Origin: Candidatus Rifleibacteriota bacterium
GTDB lineage: Bacteria > Riflebacteria > Ozemobacteria > Ozemobacterales > Ozemobacteraceae
DNA length: 17,110 nt
Assembly: GCA_022704885.1 (NCBI GenBank)
Contig: JAKJFO010000074.1
Span: 1-17,110, forward strand
Reading direction: 5' to 3'
The position numbers were made by a program, and so were the translations under genes. The notes below the pieces were generated by a model. That model was not told the DNA's origin, did no database searches, and was given only the letters and a program-made list of their open reading frames with translations. Numbering within the stretch: the first letter of the stretch is position 1; every line of letters starts with the position of its first letter. This document shows positions 1 to 8,003 of this stretch, piece after piece.

Positions 1-896
1 CCCGTTCCGATCTGGCTCCGGCGCATCGCCGAGAGCTCGCTGTTGCGCTCGGCCTCCATCCGTTCGGCCAGCCGGGCCCGGAGGACCTTGAGGGCTTTGG
101 CCTTGTTTTTGTGTTGGCTCTTTTCGTCCTGGCAGCTGACCACTATGCCGGTCGGCAGATGGGTTACGCGCACGGCTGAATCGGTAGTGTTAACGCTCTG
201 ACCGCCAGGCCCCGATGATCTGAAAACATCGAAACGCAGTTCACTTTCATCGACGCGAACATCGACATCTTCGGCCTCAGGCAGAACGGCAACCGTAGCC
301 GCCGAAGTATGTACCCGCCCGGAAGCCTCGGTCTGCGGCACGCGCTGCACGCGATGTACGCCACTCTCGAATTTGAGGCGACCAAAAGCGCCATTGCCCT
401 GCACCGAGAAAACGACCTCTTTTATGCCGCCGATGCCGGTTTCGCTCATGCTCATGAGTTCGCATTTCCAGCCCTGGCGTTCGGCATAGCGTGAATACAT
501 GCGATAGAGAACGGCAGCGAACAACGCGGCCTCTTCGCCGCCGGTGCCGGCACGGATTTCGAAAATCGTGTTTTTGCTGTCGTCGGCGTCTTTAGGCACC
601 AGCAGCAGTTTGATCTCTTTTTCGAGCTTTTCTATTGCGGGTTCGAGCTCGGCGATTTCGAGTTCGGCCATCTCGATGATTTCGGGGTCTTTTTCGCCGG
701 CCAGCATCTGCTTCGCGCCGTCGAGACGCTTGAGCAGGTCAGCATAGCGATGATAAGCCTCGACTACCGGTTCGAGCTCAGCCCGCCTCTTAGCGAGGCG
801 CTGAAACTCTGACTGGTTGCCAATAACCTTGGGATTCGAGAGCTTGTCAGTCAGTTCCTTGAAATTTGCGTATACGGTTTCGAGGCGGTCGAGCAT
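1..896 (-). CDS. prfA: Peptide chain release factor 1 (RF1), C-terminus cut by window edge
   Basis: Cytoplasmic class I release factor that reads UAA/UAG in the ribosomal A site and triggers peptidyl-tRNA hydrolysis. The reading frame opens at the ATG at 894-896 and runs off the left edge after 298 codons. The family is usually about 360 residues, so roughly 60 are missing. The catalytic GGQ loop is at residues 231-233 inside [11 protein letters not shown]. The codon-recognition tripeptide is PQT (187-189), the PxT form of RF1 rather than the SPF form of RF2. The N-terminal coiled-coil domain, rich in Leu, Glu and Lys, is present. It starts 6 nt after the purine nucleoside phosphorylase stop, so the two are probably co-transcribed. 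A PrmC methyltransferase gene often follows prfA but would lie outside the window. Identification is firm. Confidence 0.97.
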   Translation of the reverse strand, partial: MLDRLETVYANFKELTDKLSNPKVIGNQSEFQRLAKRRAELEPVVEAYHRYADLLKRLDGAKQMLAGEKDPEIIEMAELEIAELEPAIEKLEKEIKLLLVPKDADDSKNTIFEIRAGTGGEEAALFAAVLYRMYSRYAERQGWKCELMSMSETGIGGIKEVVFSVQGNGAFGRLKFESGVHRVQRVPQTEASGRVHTSAATVAVLPEAEDVDVRVDESELRFDVFRSSGPGGQSVNTTDSAVRVTHLPTGIVVSCQDEKSQHKNKAKALKVLRARLAERMEAERNSELSAMRRSQIGT

Positions 897-902
897 TTAG
901 AA

Positions 903-1718
903 TCAGAGCCTTTCGAGCATCTTTTCGATCAGCTTCAAAAAGTACGGTTGCGCAGCCGCAGCGGCGGCGATGACGTCTTCGTGATTGACCTCTTCATGCC
1001 CTTCACCAGTCGCCATGTCGGTTATGCAGCTGATACCGAGAATTCTCTTGATGCCGCCGTGAACGGCGACAATGACTTCAGGAACCGTCGACATGCCAAC
1101 GGCATCGGCGCCGAGAATTCTGAAAGCGCGCAGTTCAGCGGCAGTTTCGTAATTGGGGCCACTGACGGCCACGTAAACGCCGCGTTCAACCGGCGCGCCG
1201 ATGTGACGACCGATCTTCATGGCTTCATTGACCAGTTCAGGCGTATAAACACCCTGCATCGGTGGAAAGCGCGGGCCAACTTCATCGTCGTTGATGCCAA
1301 TCAGCGGATTGTCGCCCATGTGGTTCATATGGTCGGTCATGATCATGAGGTCGCCGACCTTGAAATTGCGATTGAGGCCGCCGGAAGCGTTGGTGATGAT
1401 GAGATCGACGGCGCCAAGCGCCATCATGACGCGCATCGGAAAGGTGATTTCCTGCATCGAATAGCCTTCGTAGTAATGAAAGCGGCCCTGCATGGCAACG
1501 ACCTGTTTGCCGCCGGCTTCGCCGATAACCAGCTTGCCGGCATGCCCCTTAACAGTTGACACCGGAAAATGCGGGATTTCTTCGTATGGAATGGCAACCG
1601 CGTTTTTGAGCGAATCGGCGAACTTGCCGAGCCCGGAACCGAGCACCAACGCTACGGTAGGTTTAACCGGGGCCTTTTTATTGATAAAATCAGCGGCTTC
1701 CTGAATTTTGGCTTTCAT
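903..1718 (-). CDS. Purine nucleoside phosphorylase, trimeric (human PNP/PupG-like) family
   Basis: 271 residues, the full family length. It splits purine nucleosides with phosphate into base plus ribose-1-phosphate for purine salvage in the cytoplasm. Family landmarks in order: phosphate loop GSGLGKFAD near residue 27, QGRFHYYEGY with the conserved active-site His, ITNASGGLN, GPNYETAAE with the base-binding Glu, VGMSTVPEVIVA, and VNHEDVI with the ribose-contacting His. The residue that corresponds to human Asn243 (TN in most bacterial homologues) is Asp234 here, in the run CITDMATG; an Asp at this place is linked to acceptance of 6-amino purines. The ATG at 1716-1718 has an AAGGAAA ribosome site about 6 nt upstream. 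It has its own promoter and leads into prfA. Whether it prefers inosine/guanosine, adenosine or methylthioadenosine cannot be settled from sequence. Confidence 0.93.
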   Translation of the reverse strand: MKAKIQEAADFINKKAPVKPTVALVLGSGLGKFADSLKNAVAIPYEEIPHFPVSTVKGHAGKLVIGEAGGKQVVAMQGRFHYYEGYSMQEITFPMRVMMALGAVDLIITNASGGLNRNFKVGDLMIMTDHMNHMGDNPLIGINDDEVGPRFPPMQGVYTPELVNEAMKIGRHIGAPVERGVYVAVSGPNYETAAELRAFRILGADAVGMSTVPEVIVAVHGGIKRILGISCITDMATGEGHEEVNHEDVIAAAAAAQPYFLKLIEKMLERL

Positions 1719-1763
1719 ACTCTTTTCCTTTGCATGCAGAATTTGGCGTCATCAGGGCAGAGT

Positions 1764-1793
1764 AAGGTAACACGCCGTGCACGCGCCTGTCAA
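1764..1793 (-). promoter_or_regulatory. Candidate sigma70-type promoter for the phosphorylase-prfA unit
   Basis: On the minus strand a perfect TTGACA (-35, at 1788-1793) is followed after 18 nt by TACCTT (-10, at 1764-1769). It sits about 45 nt upstream of the phosphorylase ATG and downstream of the terminator-like hairpin at 1821-1853. The -10 is only a 3 of 6 match, so the call rests mainly on the -35 and the position. Confidence 0.5.
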
Positions 1794-1820
1794 CGAAGTT
1801 AAGCGCGGCGATTCTCAGGC

Positions 1821-1853
1821 AAAAAAAGAACTGATTGTCTATCTAAGAATCAG
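1821..1853 (-). terminator. Weak Rho-independent terminator-like hairpin ending the long mla operon
   Basis: Read on the minus strand, CTGATT (1853-1848) and AATCAG (1836-1831) form a 6-bp stem with an 11-nt loop, followed by TTC and a run of seven T (1827-1821). It lies about 66 nt past the stop of the metallopeptidase gene and before the phosphorylase promoter. The stem has only two GC pairs, so termination may be partial. The rest of the 201-bp gap between the two genes shows no gene. Confidence 0.45.
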
Positions 1854-1919
1854 CCAAGTATGGATTCTGCGACTTCGCTTCGCTACGCGCTGAATGAAAG
1901 GAAAATCTGTGGTGCAGTT

Positions 1920-3194
1920 TTAACGAGAGGAAAGGACGCGGCTGGCGAGAATCAGGTAATTGCTGTTGGGAAACTGCTGTTTCAGCATGGCCATGACGCG
2001 GTCGGCTTCGGCGCGATTGCCGAGTTCGATGAGGATTCTGATGATGTAATAGAGTGCGCCTTCACGAACGGCCTGATTATTGGAAGTCTCGAAAGCCTTC
2101 TTGAAACCGAAATAGGCATTAGTAACCAGACCCATGGCATATTCTGAATAAGCACTCAAAAATTCGTAGCGATCGACCGGAATGTTGCGGGGATCAGGCT
2201 TGAACTGTTTGAGCAGATTGAGGGCGCCCTGCGGGTTGCGCTCCTGAATATAACATTCAGCCAGAAGATAGGCGGCGGTCTGAAATTCATTATCGTTGAG
2301 CCCGCCATAAAGTGCATCAGTCAGCGCAAGCCGGGCCGAGAGGTATTCGCCTTCATCGAAGAATCTGACGCCCCGCTGCAGGTTTTCCTGAGAAGCGACC
2401 GGCCGGGCGTTGTCGAGCAGCGTTGCTTTGACGAAATCCTGCGCATACTGATTCATGACCTCTTCGGTCAGTCCATTGAAGCAGACAGCAAGCTCCTGCT
2501 TTACATCGCCTGACTGCATCAGCCTCTTGACGAAACGATGCAGAGCGCTGCTGCCGAAAGTTTTCAACAGAAATCTGATTTTAAGATAGTTTTCGACATA
2601 TCTTTCGAGCGAAATCGGGTTGCCTTCGATGTTCTCGTCTTCGCCGCCGATGGCGTTGATATCGAAGCCACGGCGGGTCAGCGCCCTGATGCGCGCCTGA
2701 CCCTGATCAGCGGCATGCACGGCGGTGCCTTCCTTGATCCACATCGGCAGGTTGTCGTATTCGCGCAAACCCATGGTATCAGCCATGATCGCATGGGTCA
2801 TTTCGTGCGTCATCTCTTCGAGCAGGGTTGCCTGACCGTTGATGAGAAAATCGAGATCGAGGTGAATGTAATGTATGACAGTGCGGTTGGCAGTGCGAAT
2901 CGACTGGCGTTTGCCGCGCAGTCGGAAGCCTTTGTAGGTAAGGTGGTCAGAAAACATCACCACAACATACATCTGCTCGCGCGCTGGCACGCCAAGAGAG
3001 CGTTCGATTCTCTGAAAGGCTTCCTGATAAACGAATGGCAGATCGGCGATGATTTTGGCATAGCCGGGAGTATTGCGGAATTTGCCACTATAGCTGGTAT
3101 CGATATGCAGAACGGCGAGCGTTTCGGCGGGCATGACCAGTATTAAAAGCAAGGCAGCGAGCGAAGCGCAGACAACGAGCCTGTTAATCTTCAT
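1920..3194 (-). CDS. Secreted gluzincin-type (peptidase MA-like) metallopeptidase with C-terminal TPR-like repeats
   Basis: 424 residues from the ATG at 3192-3194, chosen because GGGAGAA lies 8 nt upstream and the frame then opens with a clean signal peptide (MKINRLVVC, a hydrophobic core, Ala-rich cleavage zone near 22-27). The frame could extend upstream but that would bury it inside the previous gene. The zinc motif is HEMTH (His130, Glu131, His134), and Glu155 in WIKEGTAVH is the likely third ligand, spaced as in peptidase MA-like gluzincins. After about residue 250 come helical pairs typical of TPR repeats (for example QTAAYLLAECYIQERNPQGA). It probably acts in the periplasm. The start overlaps the preceding TPR gene by 11 bp, so the two are translationally coupled, and it is the last gene of the operon. 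Its substrate is unknown. Confidence 0.8.
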   Translation of the reverse strand: MKINRLVVCASLAALLLILVMPAETLAVLHIDTSYSGKFRNTPGYAKIIADLPFVYQEAFQRIERSLGVPAREQMYVVVMFSDHLTYKGFRLRGKRQSIRTANRTVIHYIHLDLDFLINGQATLLEEMTHEMTHAIMADTMGLREYDNLPMWIKEGTAVHAADQGQARIRALTRRGFDINAIGGEDENIEGNPISLERYVENYLKIRFLLKTFGSSALHRFVKRLMQSGDVKQELAVCFNGLTEEVMNQYAQDFVKATLLDNARPVASQENLQRGVRFFDEGEYLSARLALTDALYGGLNDNEFQTAAYLLAECYIQERNPQGALNLLKQFKPDPRNIPVDRYEFLSAYSEYAMGLVTNAYFGFKKAFETSNNQAVREGALYYIIRILIELGNRAEADRVMAMLKQQFPNSNYLILASRVLSSR

Positions 3195-4815
3195 CGAGCG
3201 TTTCTCCCGTTGGATCGAGCTGCGGTAATTCAGATTCCTGAATTGATTCAGGTTCTTCAGCCACTGTGGCTTCGGGCGAATCATTTTTCAACTGTTCAGG
3301 CGACTTATCGGCAGCTGTTTGCTCTTTATTAAGCTCTTGAGAAGAATCAGTCGAGTCAGAATCTTCTGACGGCAAGGTGACAGGAGCAGTGGCAGGTTCA
3401 ACGGCACTGGCAGCATCAGCTTCGACCCTGGCTTGATATACCTGCTGAAACAGATGATGGTCGGCTGCAATCTCGGGCCTCGCCAGAAGCTTGTCAAATG
3501 TTTCCAGAGGACTATTCAACATACCCATCGACTGAAGAATGCGGGCATAATGAAAATCTACTTCTGGTGAGACCTCGGTACGACCGGTAAAAATCGCGTT
3601 CATGATTTCAAGCGCTTCCGGGTAGCGTGCGTTCTTATAATAGGCCCAGGCAAGAGTATCGAGATTAAAAACACGGTCAGGCATGAGTTCGACCGACATT
3701 CTCGCCAGCTCCAGCGCCTGCGGCAGTTCCATATCGAGTTCGAGCATGGTGTAGGCAAGATTGTTGAGAAGCATCGGATCCTGCGGCGTCAGTTCAAGAG
3801 CCTTTTTATAGGCTGAAACCGACGCAGGGCCACGTTTGTATTTCATATTGAGATCGCCAAGATACTGCCAGAGAAAAGCATCGCCTGGCAGCAACCCGGT
3901 AGCTTCGGATGCCGCTGCAATGGCGCCGGCCCCATTTCGTTCACGATCATAGGCCATACTCAGACGATACAACCATGCCGGAACCTTTGGCTGCAGCTCA
4001 TTGGCCCGCTGCAGGTGCTTTAAAGCATTTTCAGCCGTATATTTTTCGACCTGATAATCAAGAATGGTGATGCCCTTGAGAAAATGCAGGGGTGCAAATG
4101 TTTCGTCATCGGCCAGAGCAGCATCAACTACCTGTAGAGCCAGATCGGCCGCCTGCAGTTCGTATAGCACCCGGGCCCTCACCATTGCCCGCTTTGGCGC
4201 CGGTTGCGCCATGTCGATAAGAATGCTCAAAAGCCCTGCAAGAATCGGAATCAGCCATAACGCGTGACGAAATAGAAGTCTGAGCGGCCTGCTTGCTGCA
4301 CTTTCTGGAAATCTGCTTATGCGCGCACGTGCAGAAACCGCAAGTTGTCCTGCCAGAAAAACCGGTAAAAAAATTACCGCCAGGGTTTCGAGCACGGCAA
4401 AATGATATTTAACCGGCCCTACTGCTGCTATCGATTCATTGGCAAACAGTTCACCGATCTGAAAAGCCAGCAGTACCGAAACGACAAAGCTTATAGTCGA
4501 GATCAGACCAGCCTGCCAGAAACTCTGCGCCAGCGCCGGCAGTTTGAGCAACCTGGCCAGCAACCAGAACACCATTGCCGAAAACAGATAAATCATGGCA
4601 AGACCACCGCCAAATGCCATGCCGTTCTCTACTGCATCGATGACACCGGCTTCGACACTCAGCGCAATAGCCAGAAGAATAAGAAAATACGGGGTCAGAA
4701 CGAGCAGAATACGTTCGCGCCTGGCTTTTGCCGGTTGACTGAGATCGGCACCACAGGTGGTGCAGTAAAGCAATGACACCGTTACCGGCTTATGGCATTC
4801 CGGGCATGTTTTCAA
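3184..4815 (-). CDS. Zinc-ribbon, multi-pass membrane protein with TPR domain and acidic tail
   Basis: 543 residues from a TTG start at 4813-4815, preferred because GAGGT lies 9 nt upstream, it begins 2 nt after the asparaginase stop, and the protein then opens directly with a four-cysteine zinc ribbon (C4PEC7, C18TTC21). An upstream start at 4905 would overlap the asparaginase by 88 bp and add an unrelated-looking stretch. After the ribbon there are about five hydrophobic segments (roughly 36-53, 70-90, 105-122, 140-162, 188-210), then at least five TPR-like helical pairs (215-460), then a Ser/Glu/Asp-rich, probably disordered tail (470-543). The zinc ribbon should be cytoplasmic. If the number of spans is odd, the TPR part is periplasmic, beside the secreted metallopeptidase encoded next. 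I do not recognise a specific function; it is probably a scaffold. Confidence 0.75.
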   Translation of the reverse strand: MKTCPECHKPVTVSLLYCTTCGADLSQPAKARRERILLVLTPYFLILLAIALSVEAGVIDAVENGMAFGGGLAMIYLFSAMVFWLLARLLKLPALAQSFWQAGLISTISFVVSVLLAFQIGELFANESIAAVGPVKYHFAVLETLAVIFLPVFLAGQLAVSARARISRFPESAASRPLRLLFRHALWLIPILAGLLSILIDMAQPAPKRAMVRARVLYELQAADLALQVVDAALADDETFAPLHFLKGITILDYQVEKYTAENALKHLQRANELQPKVPAWLYRLSMAYDRERNGAGAIAAASEATGLLPGDAFLWQYLGDLNMKYKRGPASVSAYKKALELTPQDPMLLNNLAYTMLELDMELPQALELARMSVELMPDRVFNLDTLAWAYYKNARYPEALEIMNAIFTGRTEVSPEVDFHYARILQSMGMLNSPLETFDKLLARPEIAADHHLFQQVYQARVEADAASAVEPATAPVTLPSEDSDSTDSSQELNKEQTAADKSPEQLKNDSPEATVAEEPESIQESELPQLDPTGETLDED

Positions 4816-4817
4816 AT

Positions 4818-5840
4818 TCAGCTGACCTCGTGAAGTTCGCCGACAAAACACTTCTGCATCATAGAATCGATCGAACCCATGTCGTCTGTCTGTCCCAATA
4901 CCCACATCAGCTTGACCATCGTCGCTTCCGGAGTCATATCCATTGCCGGTATAGCGCCAGCTTCCAACGCAGCACGACCGACCTGATACAGCTCCATCTC
5001 AGTAGAACCGACGATACATTGCGTGCAGACGACGACCGGCACATTGCGCTTGACAGCCGCGCTGATCGCAGGAACCAGAGATCTTTCCCCGGTTGGAATG
5101 TTTCCGGCGCCATAACCTTCAAGCACGATGCCGTCGTGACAACTCGCGATATATTCGATAATTTCTGGCTTTATACCAGGATATACCGGAACCAGCGCCA
5201 CATTCTCATTAAGAGAAGTGCGCAAAAGCGGTTTCCGCCGGCTGCGGGTTTTGGCAAAACTGCTGAACTTGATAGCCAGACCGATTGTACCGAGAGGCAC
5301 ATCATTGACCGAAATGAAAGCCTGCATGTCGAATACCGAAGTTTTTTTGGCGCGGGTTCCCCTGATGATCAAAGATCCAAAAACCACCGCTACTTCGGCC
5401 AGATCAGAAATAGCGACACGCACGGCATTGATAAGATTGGCCCGCCCATCTGAACCGATTTCTTCGAGGGGCACCTGAGAACCTGTAATGATGACGGGTT
5501 TGCTCAATTCCTGCAGCATGAACGAAAGAGCCGCAGCGGTGTAACACAGAGTATCGGTGCCATGCGTCACGACGAAACCATCATATTCTTTCATACGCTG
5601 AAAGATGGCGCGAGCGATAGTCAGCCAGATTGCCGGCGAAACATCACTTGAATCGATACTGGCAAGAGGAAGAATGTCGATGTCGGCAAGCATGTTCAAC
5701 TCTGGTATTCGCTCGAGCAGTTTGCCGGCATCTTCGCATGGGTATAGACTGCCGTTGGCGGCACGCAGCATGGTGATCGTGCCACCGGTGGTGACCAGCA
5801 GCAGACGAGGCTTTTGCAGCACCGCGTCACGCACGTGCAT
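4818..5840 (-). CDS. ansA: L-asparaginase, type I (cytoplasmic)
   Basis: 340 residues from the ATG at 5838-5840, close to the 338 of E. coli AnsA. It hydrolyses asparagine to aspartate and ammonia. Catalytic motifs: TTGGTIT (nucleophile Thr21 or neighbouring Thr18 in the TGGT motif), DSSD (63-66), and HGTDT (93-97) with the second catalytic Thr95-Asp96 pair; a conserved Lys follows in RAKKTS. The frame stays open up to a TTG at 5873 inside the end of mlaD, but neither start has a strong ribosome site and the ATG gives the family length, 16 nt after mlaD. There is no signal peptide, which fits a cytoplasmic enzyme. Its place between mlaD and a membrane TPR gene is unexpected for a metabolic enzyme. 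The asparaginase/glutaminase fold is clear; AnsA versus a Glu-tRNA(Gln) amidotransferase GatD subunit is less so, though no GatE partner is visible and the length fits AnsA. Confidence 0.87.
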   Translation of the reverse strand: MHVRDAVLQKPRLLLVTTGGTITMLRAANGSLYPCEDAGKLLERIPELNMLADIDILPLASIDSSDVSPAIWLTIARAIFQRMKEYDGFVVTHGTDTLCYTAAALSFMLQELSKPVIITGSQVPLEEIGSDGRANLINAVRVAISDLAEVAVVFGSLIIRGTRAKKTSVFDMQAFISVNDVPLGTIGLAIKFSSFAKTRSRRKPLLRTSLNENVALVPVYPGIKPEIIEYIASCHDGIVLEGYGAGNIPTGERSLVPAISAAVKRNVPVVVCTQCIVGSTEMELYQVGRAALEAGAIPAMDMTPEATMVKLMWVLGQTDDMGSIDSMMQKCFVGELHEVS

Positions 5841-5856
5841 GTATTTTACCGAGAAA

Positions 5857-7239
5857 TTAGAATTTATATTCAATGCCGAAATTCACATCCCTCTTGTCCA
5901 TGGCGTCATCGATACGCAGCTCGAACCTGATGTTTTCAGTCATCAGATAGCCGGCCTTGAGCCTGATCTCTGAATCGGTAGTATCGATAAAGTCAGCGGT
6001 AAGCTGTATAACATCAGCCAGATAGTAGTCAAAACCAAGGCCAACCTTCGAACTGATGATACCACCACGCTTAACGAAGTTAGTATCGGCACTGCGGGCC
6101 ACCATAAGGCTGAACGCGTCTGCCCCGCCGATGTCTTCGACGCCGAAGCGGTAGAAGGTCTTATCGCTCGGATAAAGATCGACAGTAAGGTCAGAGAAGA
6201 ACGACTCGGTATCATCATGGTATCTGAGCAGATATTTAAAGTCGACGCGGGTCTGACGGATGTTGAGGAAAACCTTGTCGACAGCCTGAGCAAGCTTGTG
6301 AGCATCGTCGAGGCCGGTATTGATTTTCTTGCGGATTTCCTTGTCAGCGACGATTTCTTTGACTTCCTGGGTGATGACGCGGGCATTGTCGGAAGCATCC
6401 TTGAGCGAATCGATCATGTTGCGCAGATCGTCGGTCATCTTGTTGTTGCGATTGAGTTCTTCGATCATGCTGTCAAGCTTGTCGGTAGCATTGCGCACGT
6501 TGCTGACAATCTCGCGAATGTCGGTGCGCGAATCTTCGGTCATACTCGACAGACGGTCGCTGAGCAGTCTGAAATTGGCTACGACGGCGCGAATATCGTC
6601 GCGGTTCTTGATGATTTCGTCATCGACACGTTTGAGAATGTTATCGAGACTTTCAACTATGCTATCAGAGCGCTTTTGAACCGAACTGATGATATCGTTC
6701 ATCTTGTCTGAAGCGTTTCTGGCATTTCTGAACATTATGCGGGTGTTTTCCTTGAGCTCGGGATCGCCGATGATATCTTTGGCTGAGGCCGTGAGTTCCT
6801 GCAGCTTCTGAATCAGCACGTTGCCCTGTTCGAAAAGCTCGTCCATACGGGTCGGGTCAGTGCCAGGCACGATATCGCCATTAACGACGTAAGGCGAAGA
6901 GTAATCGCGCGTCGGCATGATTTCGACGAATTTTTCCCCCATCAGGCCGGCTGTCGAGATGGTAAAAGTGCTTTTGCGCCTGATGCGCATATTTTTATCC
7001 TGAATGTAGACATGCACGTAAACCTGATCGTCGCGAATTTCGATGCTGGTGACCTTACCGATTTTGACACCCGACATCGACACGGTAGAACCTTTGCTCA
7101 ACCCGTTGACAGAATAAAAGCTGACGACGAATTCATAGCCCTGTTCGGTGAAACTGAGATCACCAATAACGAACACCATATATGAAAGCAGTGCAACTGC
7201 TATCAGAGTCATGATTCCAACTTTGGTTGTCGATTTCAT
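5857..7239 (-). CDS. mlaD: MlaD-like MCE protein with long helical stalk and C-terminal beta-barrel-like domain
   Basis: 460 residues. The ATG at 7237-7239 has AGGAGAAG just upstream. Residues 7-26 form one membrane anchor. Residues 32-110 are an MCE domain (VVSFYSVNGLSKGSTVSMSG, then GVKIGKV, STAGLMGEKFVEI), the lipid-binding ring of Mla transporters. Residues 131-325 are strongly helical and heptad-like, rich in Asp, Arg, Ile and Leu. Residues 331-460 switch to alternating aromatic/hydrophobic strands, about nine by eye, ending in EYKF with a terminal Phe, as in BamA-assembled outer-membrane proteins. E. coli MlaD is about 180 residues and lacks the last two parts. This matches the reported Veillonella MlaD, in which the MCE protein is fused to an outer-membrane barrel and bridges the envelope. 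It is the membrane-spanning partner of MlaE and MlaF encoded just upstream. The MCE call is firm; the barrel is inferred from pattern. Confidence 0.88.
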   Translation of the reverse strand: MKSTTKVGIMTLIAVALLSYMVFVIGDLSFTEQGYEFVVSFYSVNGLSKGSTVSMSGVKIGKVTSIEIRDDQVYVHVYIQDKNMRIRRKSTFTISTAGLMGEKFVEIMPTRDYSSPYVVNGDIVPGTDPTRMDELFEQGNVLIQKLQELTASAKDIIGDPELKENTRIMFRNARNASDKMNDIISSVQKRSDSIVESLDNILKRVDDEIIKNRDDIRAVVANFRLLSDRLSSMTEDSRTDIREIVSNVRNATDKLDSMIEELNRNNKMTDDLRNMIDSLKDASDNARVITQEVKEIVADKEIRKKINTGLDDAHKLAQAVDKVFLNIRQTRVDFKYLLRYHDDTESFFSDLTVDLYPSDKTFYRFGVEDIGGADAFSLMVARSADTNFVKRGGIISSKVGLGFDYYLADVIQLTADFIDTTDSEIRLKAGYLMTENIRFELRIDDAMDKRDVNFGIEYKF

Positions 7240-7256
7240 TCGCTTCTCCTGTGTTT

Positions 7257-8003
7257 CTACAGCAGCGTCATCGGGCCCTGGGCCTCGCCACGGATAAACT
7301 GCTGCACAACGGGGTTGGGTGAGTTGATAATTTCTTCGCGGGTGCCAATTTCGACTATCTGGCCGCCATAATGCAGAGCAATGCGGTCGCAGACTCGATA
7401 AGCTGATTTCAGATCATGAGTAACGACGATCGAAGTCACCCCGAGGCGCTCTTTAAGACTGAGATGCAGCTCATCGATCGCTGAGGTCATAATCGGGTCG
7501 AGACCGGTTGTCGGCTCATCATAGAGAATGATTTCCGGTTCCATGGCGATGGCGCGGGCAAGGCCGACACGCTTGCGCATACCGCCGGAAAGCTCTGAAG
7601 GCATAAGATAGTTAGTACCAGGCAGACCGACCAGCTCGAGTTTTTCTGAGACGAGATGATGAATGGCCCGGTTTGTCAGTCTGGTATGGCGACGCAGACC
7701 AAAAGCCACATTCTCTTCGACGTTGAGAGAGTCAAATAGTGCGGCCGACTGAAACAGCATTCCCATGCGCATGCGCAGTGCATCGAGACGTTTCTGGTCA
7801 AAGCGGGTGATGTCTTCGCCATCGATAATCACCTGACCGCTGTCAGGCTTCATCAGCCCGATTATGTTCTTGAGCAGCACGCTCTTGCCGCAGCCGGAAG
7901 GCCCAAGAATGACCAGAGATTCACCATCGTAAATCTTCAGGTTCACGCCCTTGAGAACCCGCTTCGGGCCAAAGCTTTTATGTACGTTTGAAACGATAAT
8001 CAT
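7257..8003 (-). CDS. mlaF: Mla phospholipid transporter ATPase MlaF
   Basis: 248 residues, a single ABC ATPase domain that powers lipid movement through MlaE on the cytoplasmic face of the inner membrane. Walker A GPSGCGKS at 34-41, Q-loop Gln85, signature LSGGM at 138-142, Walker B ILYDE with Asp162-Glu163 followed by PTTGLDP, and H-loop His196. The phrasing LSGGMRKRVGLARA and DEPTTGLDPIM is characteristic of the MlaF/Mkl subfamily. The start overlaps the mlaE stop as ATGA, so the two are translationally coupled; mlaD begins 17 nt after its stop. Confidence 0.94.
   Translation of the reverse strand: MIIVSNVHKSFGPKRVLKGVNLKIYDGESLVILGPSGCGKSVLLKNIIGLMKPDSGQVIIDGEDITRFDQKRLDALRMRMGMLFQSAALFDSLNVEENVAFGLRRHTRLTNRAIHHLVSEKLELVGLPGTNYLMPSELSGGMRKRVGLARAIAMEPEIILYDEPTTGLDPIMTSAIDELHLSLKERLGVTSIVVTHDLKSAYRVCDRIALHYGGQIVEIGTREEIINSPNPVVQQFIRGEAQGPMTLL

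Noticed and set aside
4816..4905. Upstream start for the zinc-ribbon/TPR gene
   Set aside because: It would overlap the asparaginase by 88 bp and add residues that are just the asparaginase sequence in another frame; the TTG at 4815 has a ribosome site.
4773..5453. 226-codon plus-strand open frame opposite the asparaginase
   Set aside because: Antisense shadow of a gene with intact TGGT and HGTDT motifs; no ribosome site or motif.
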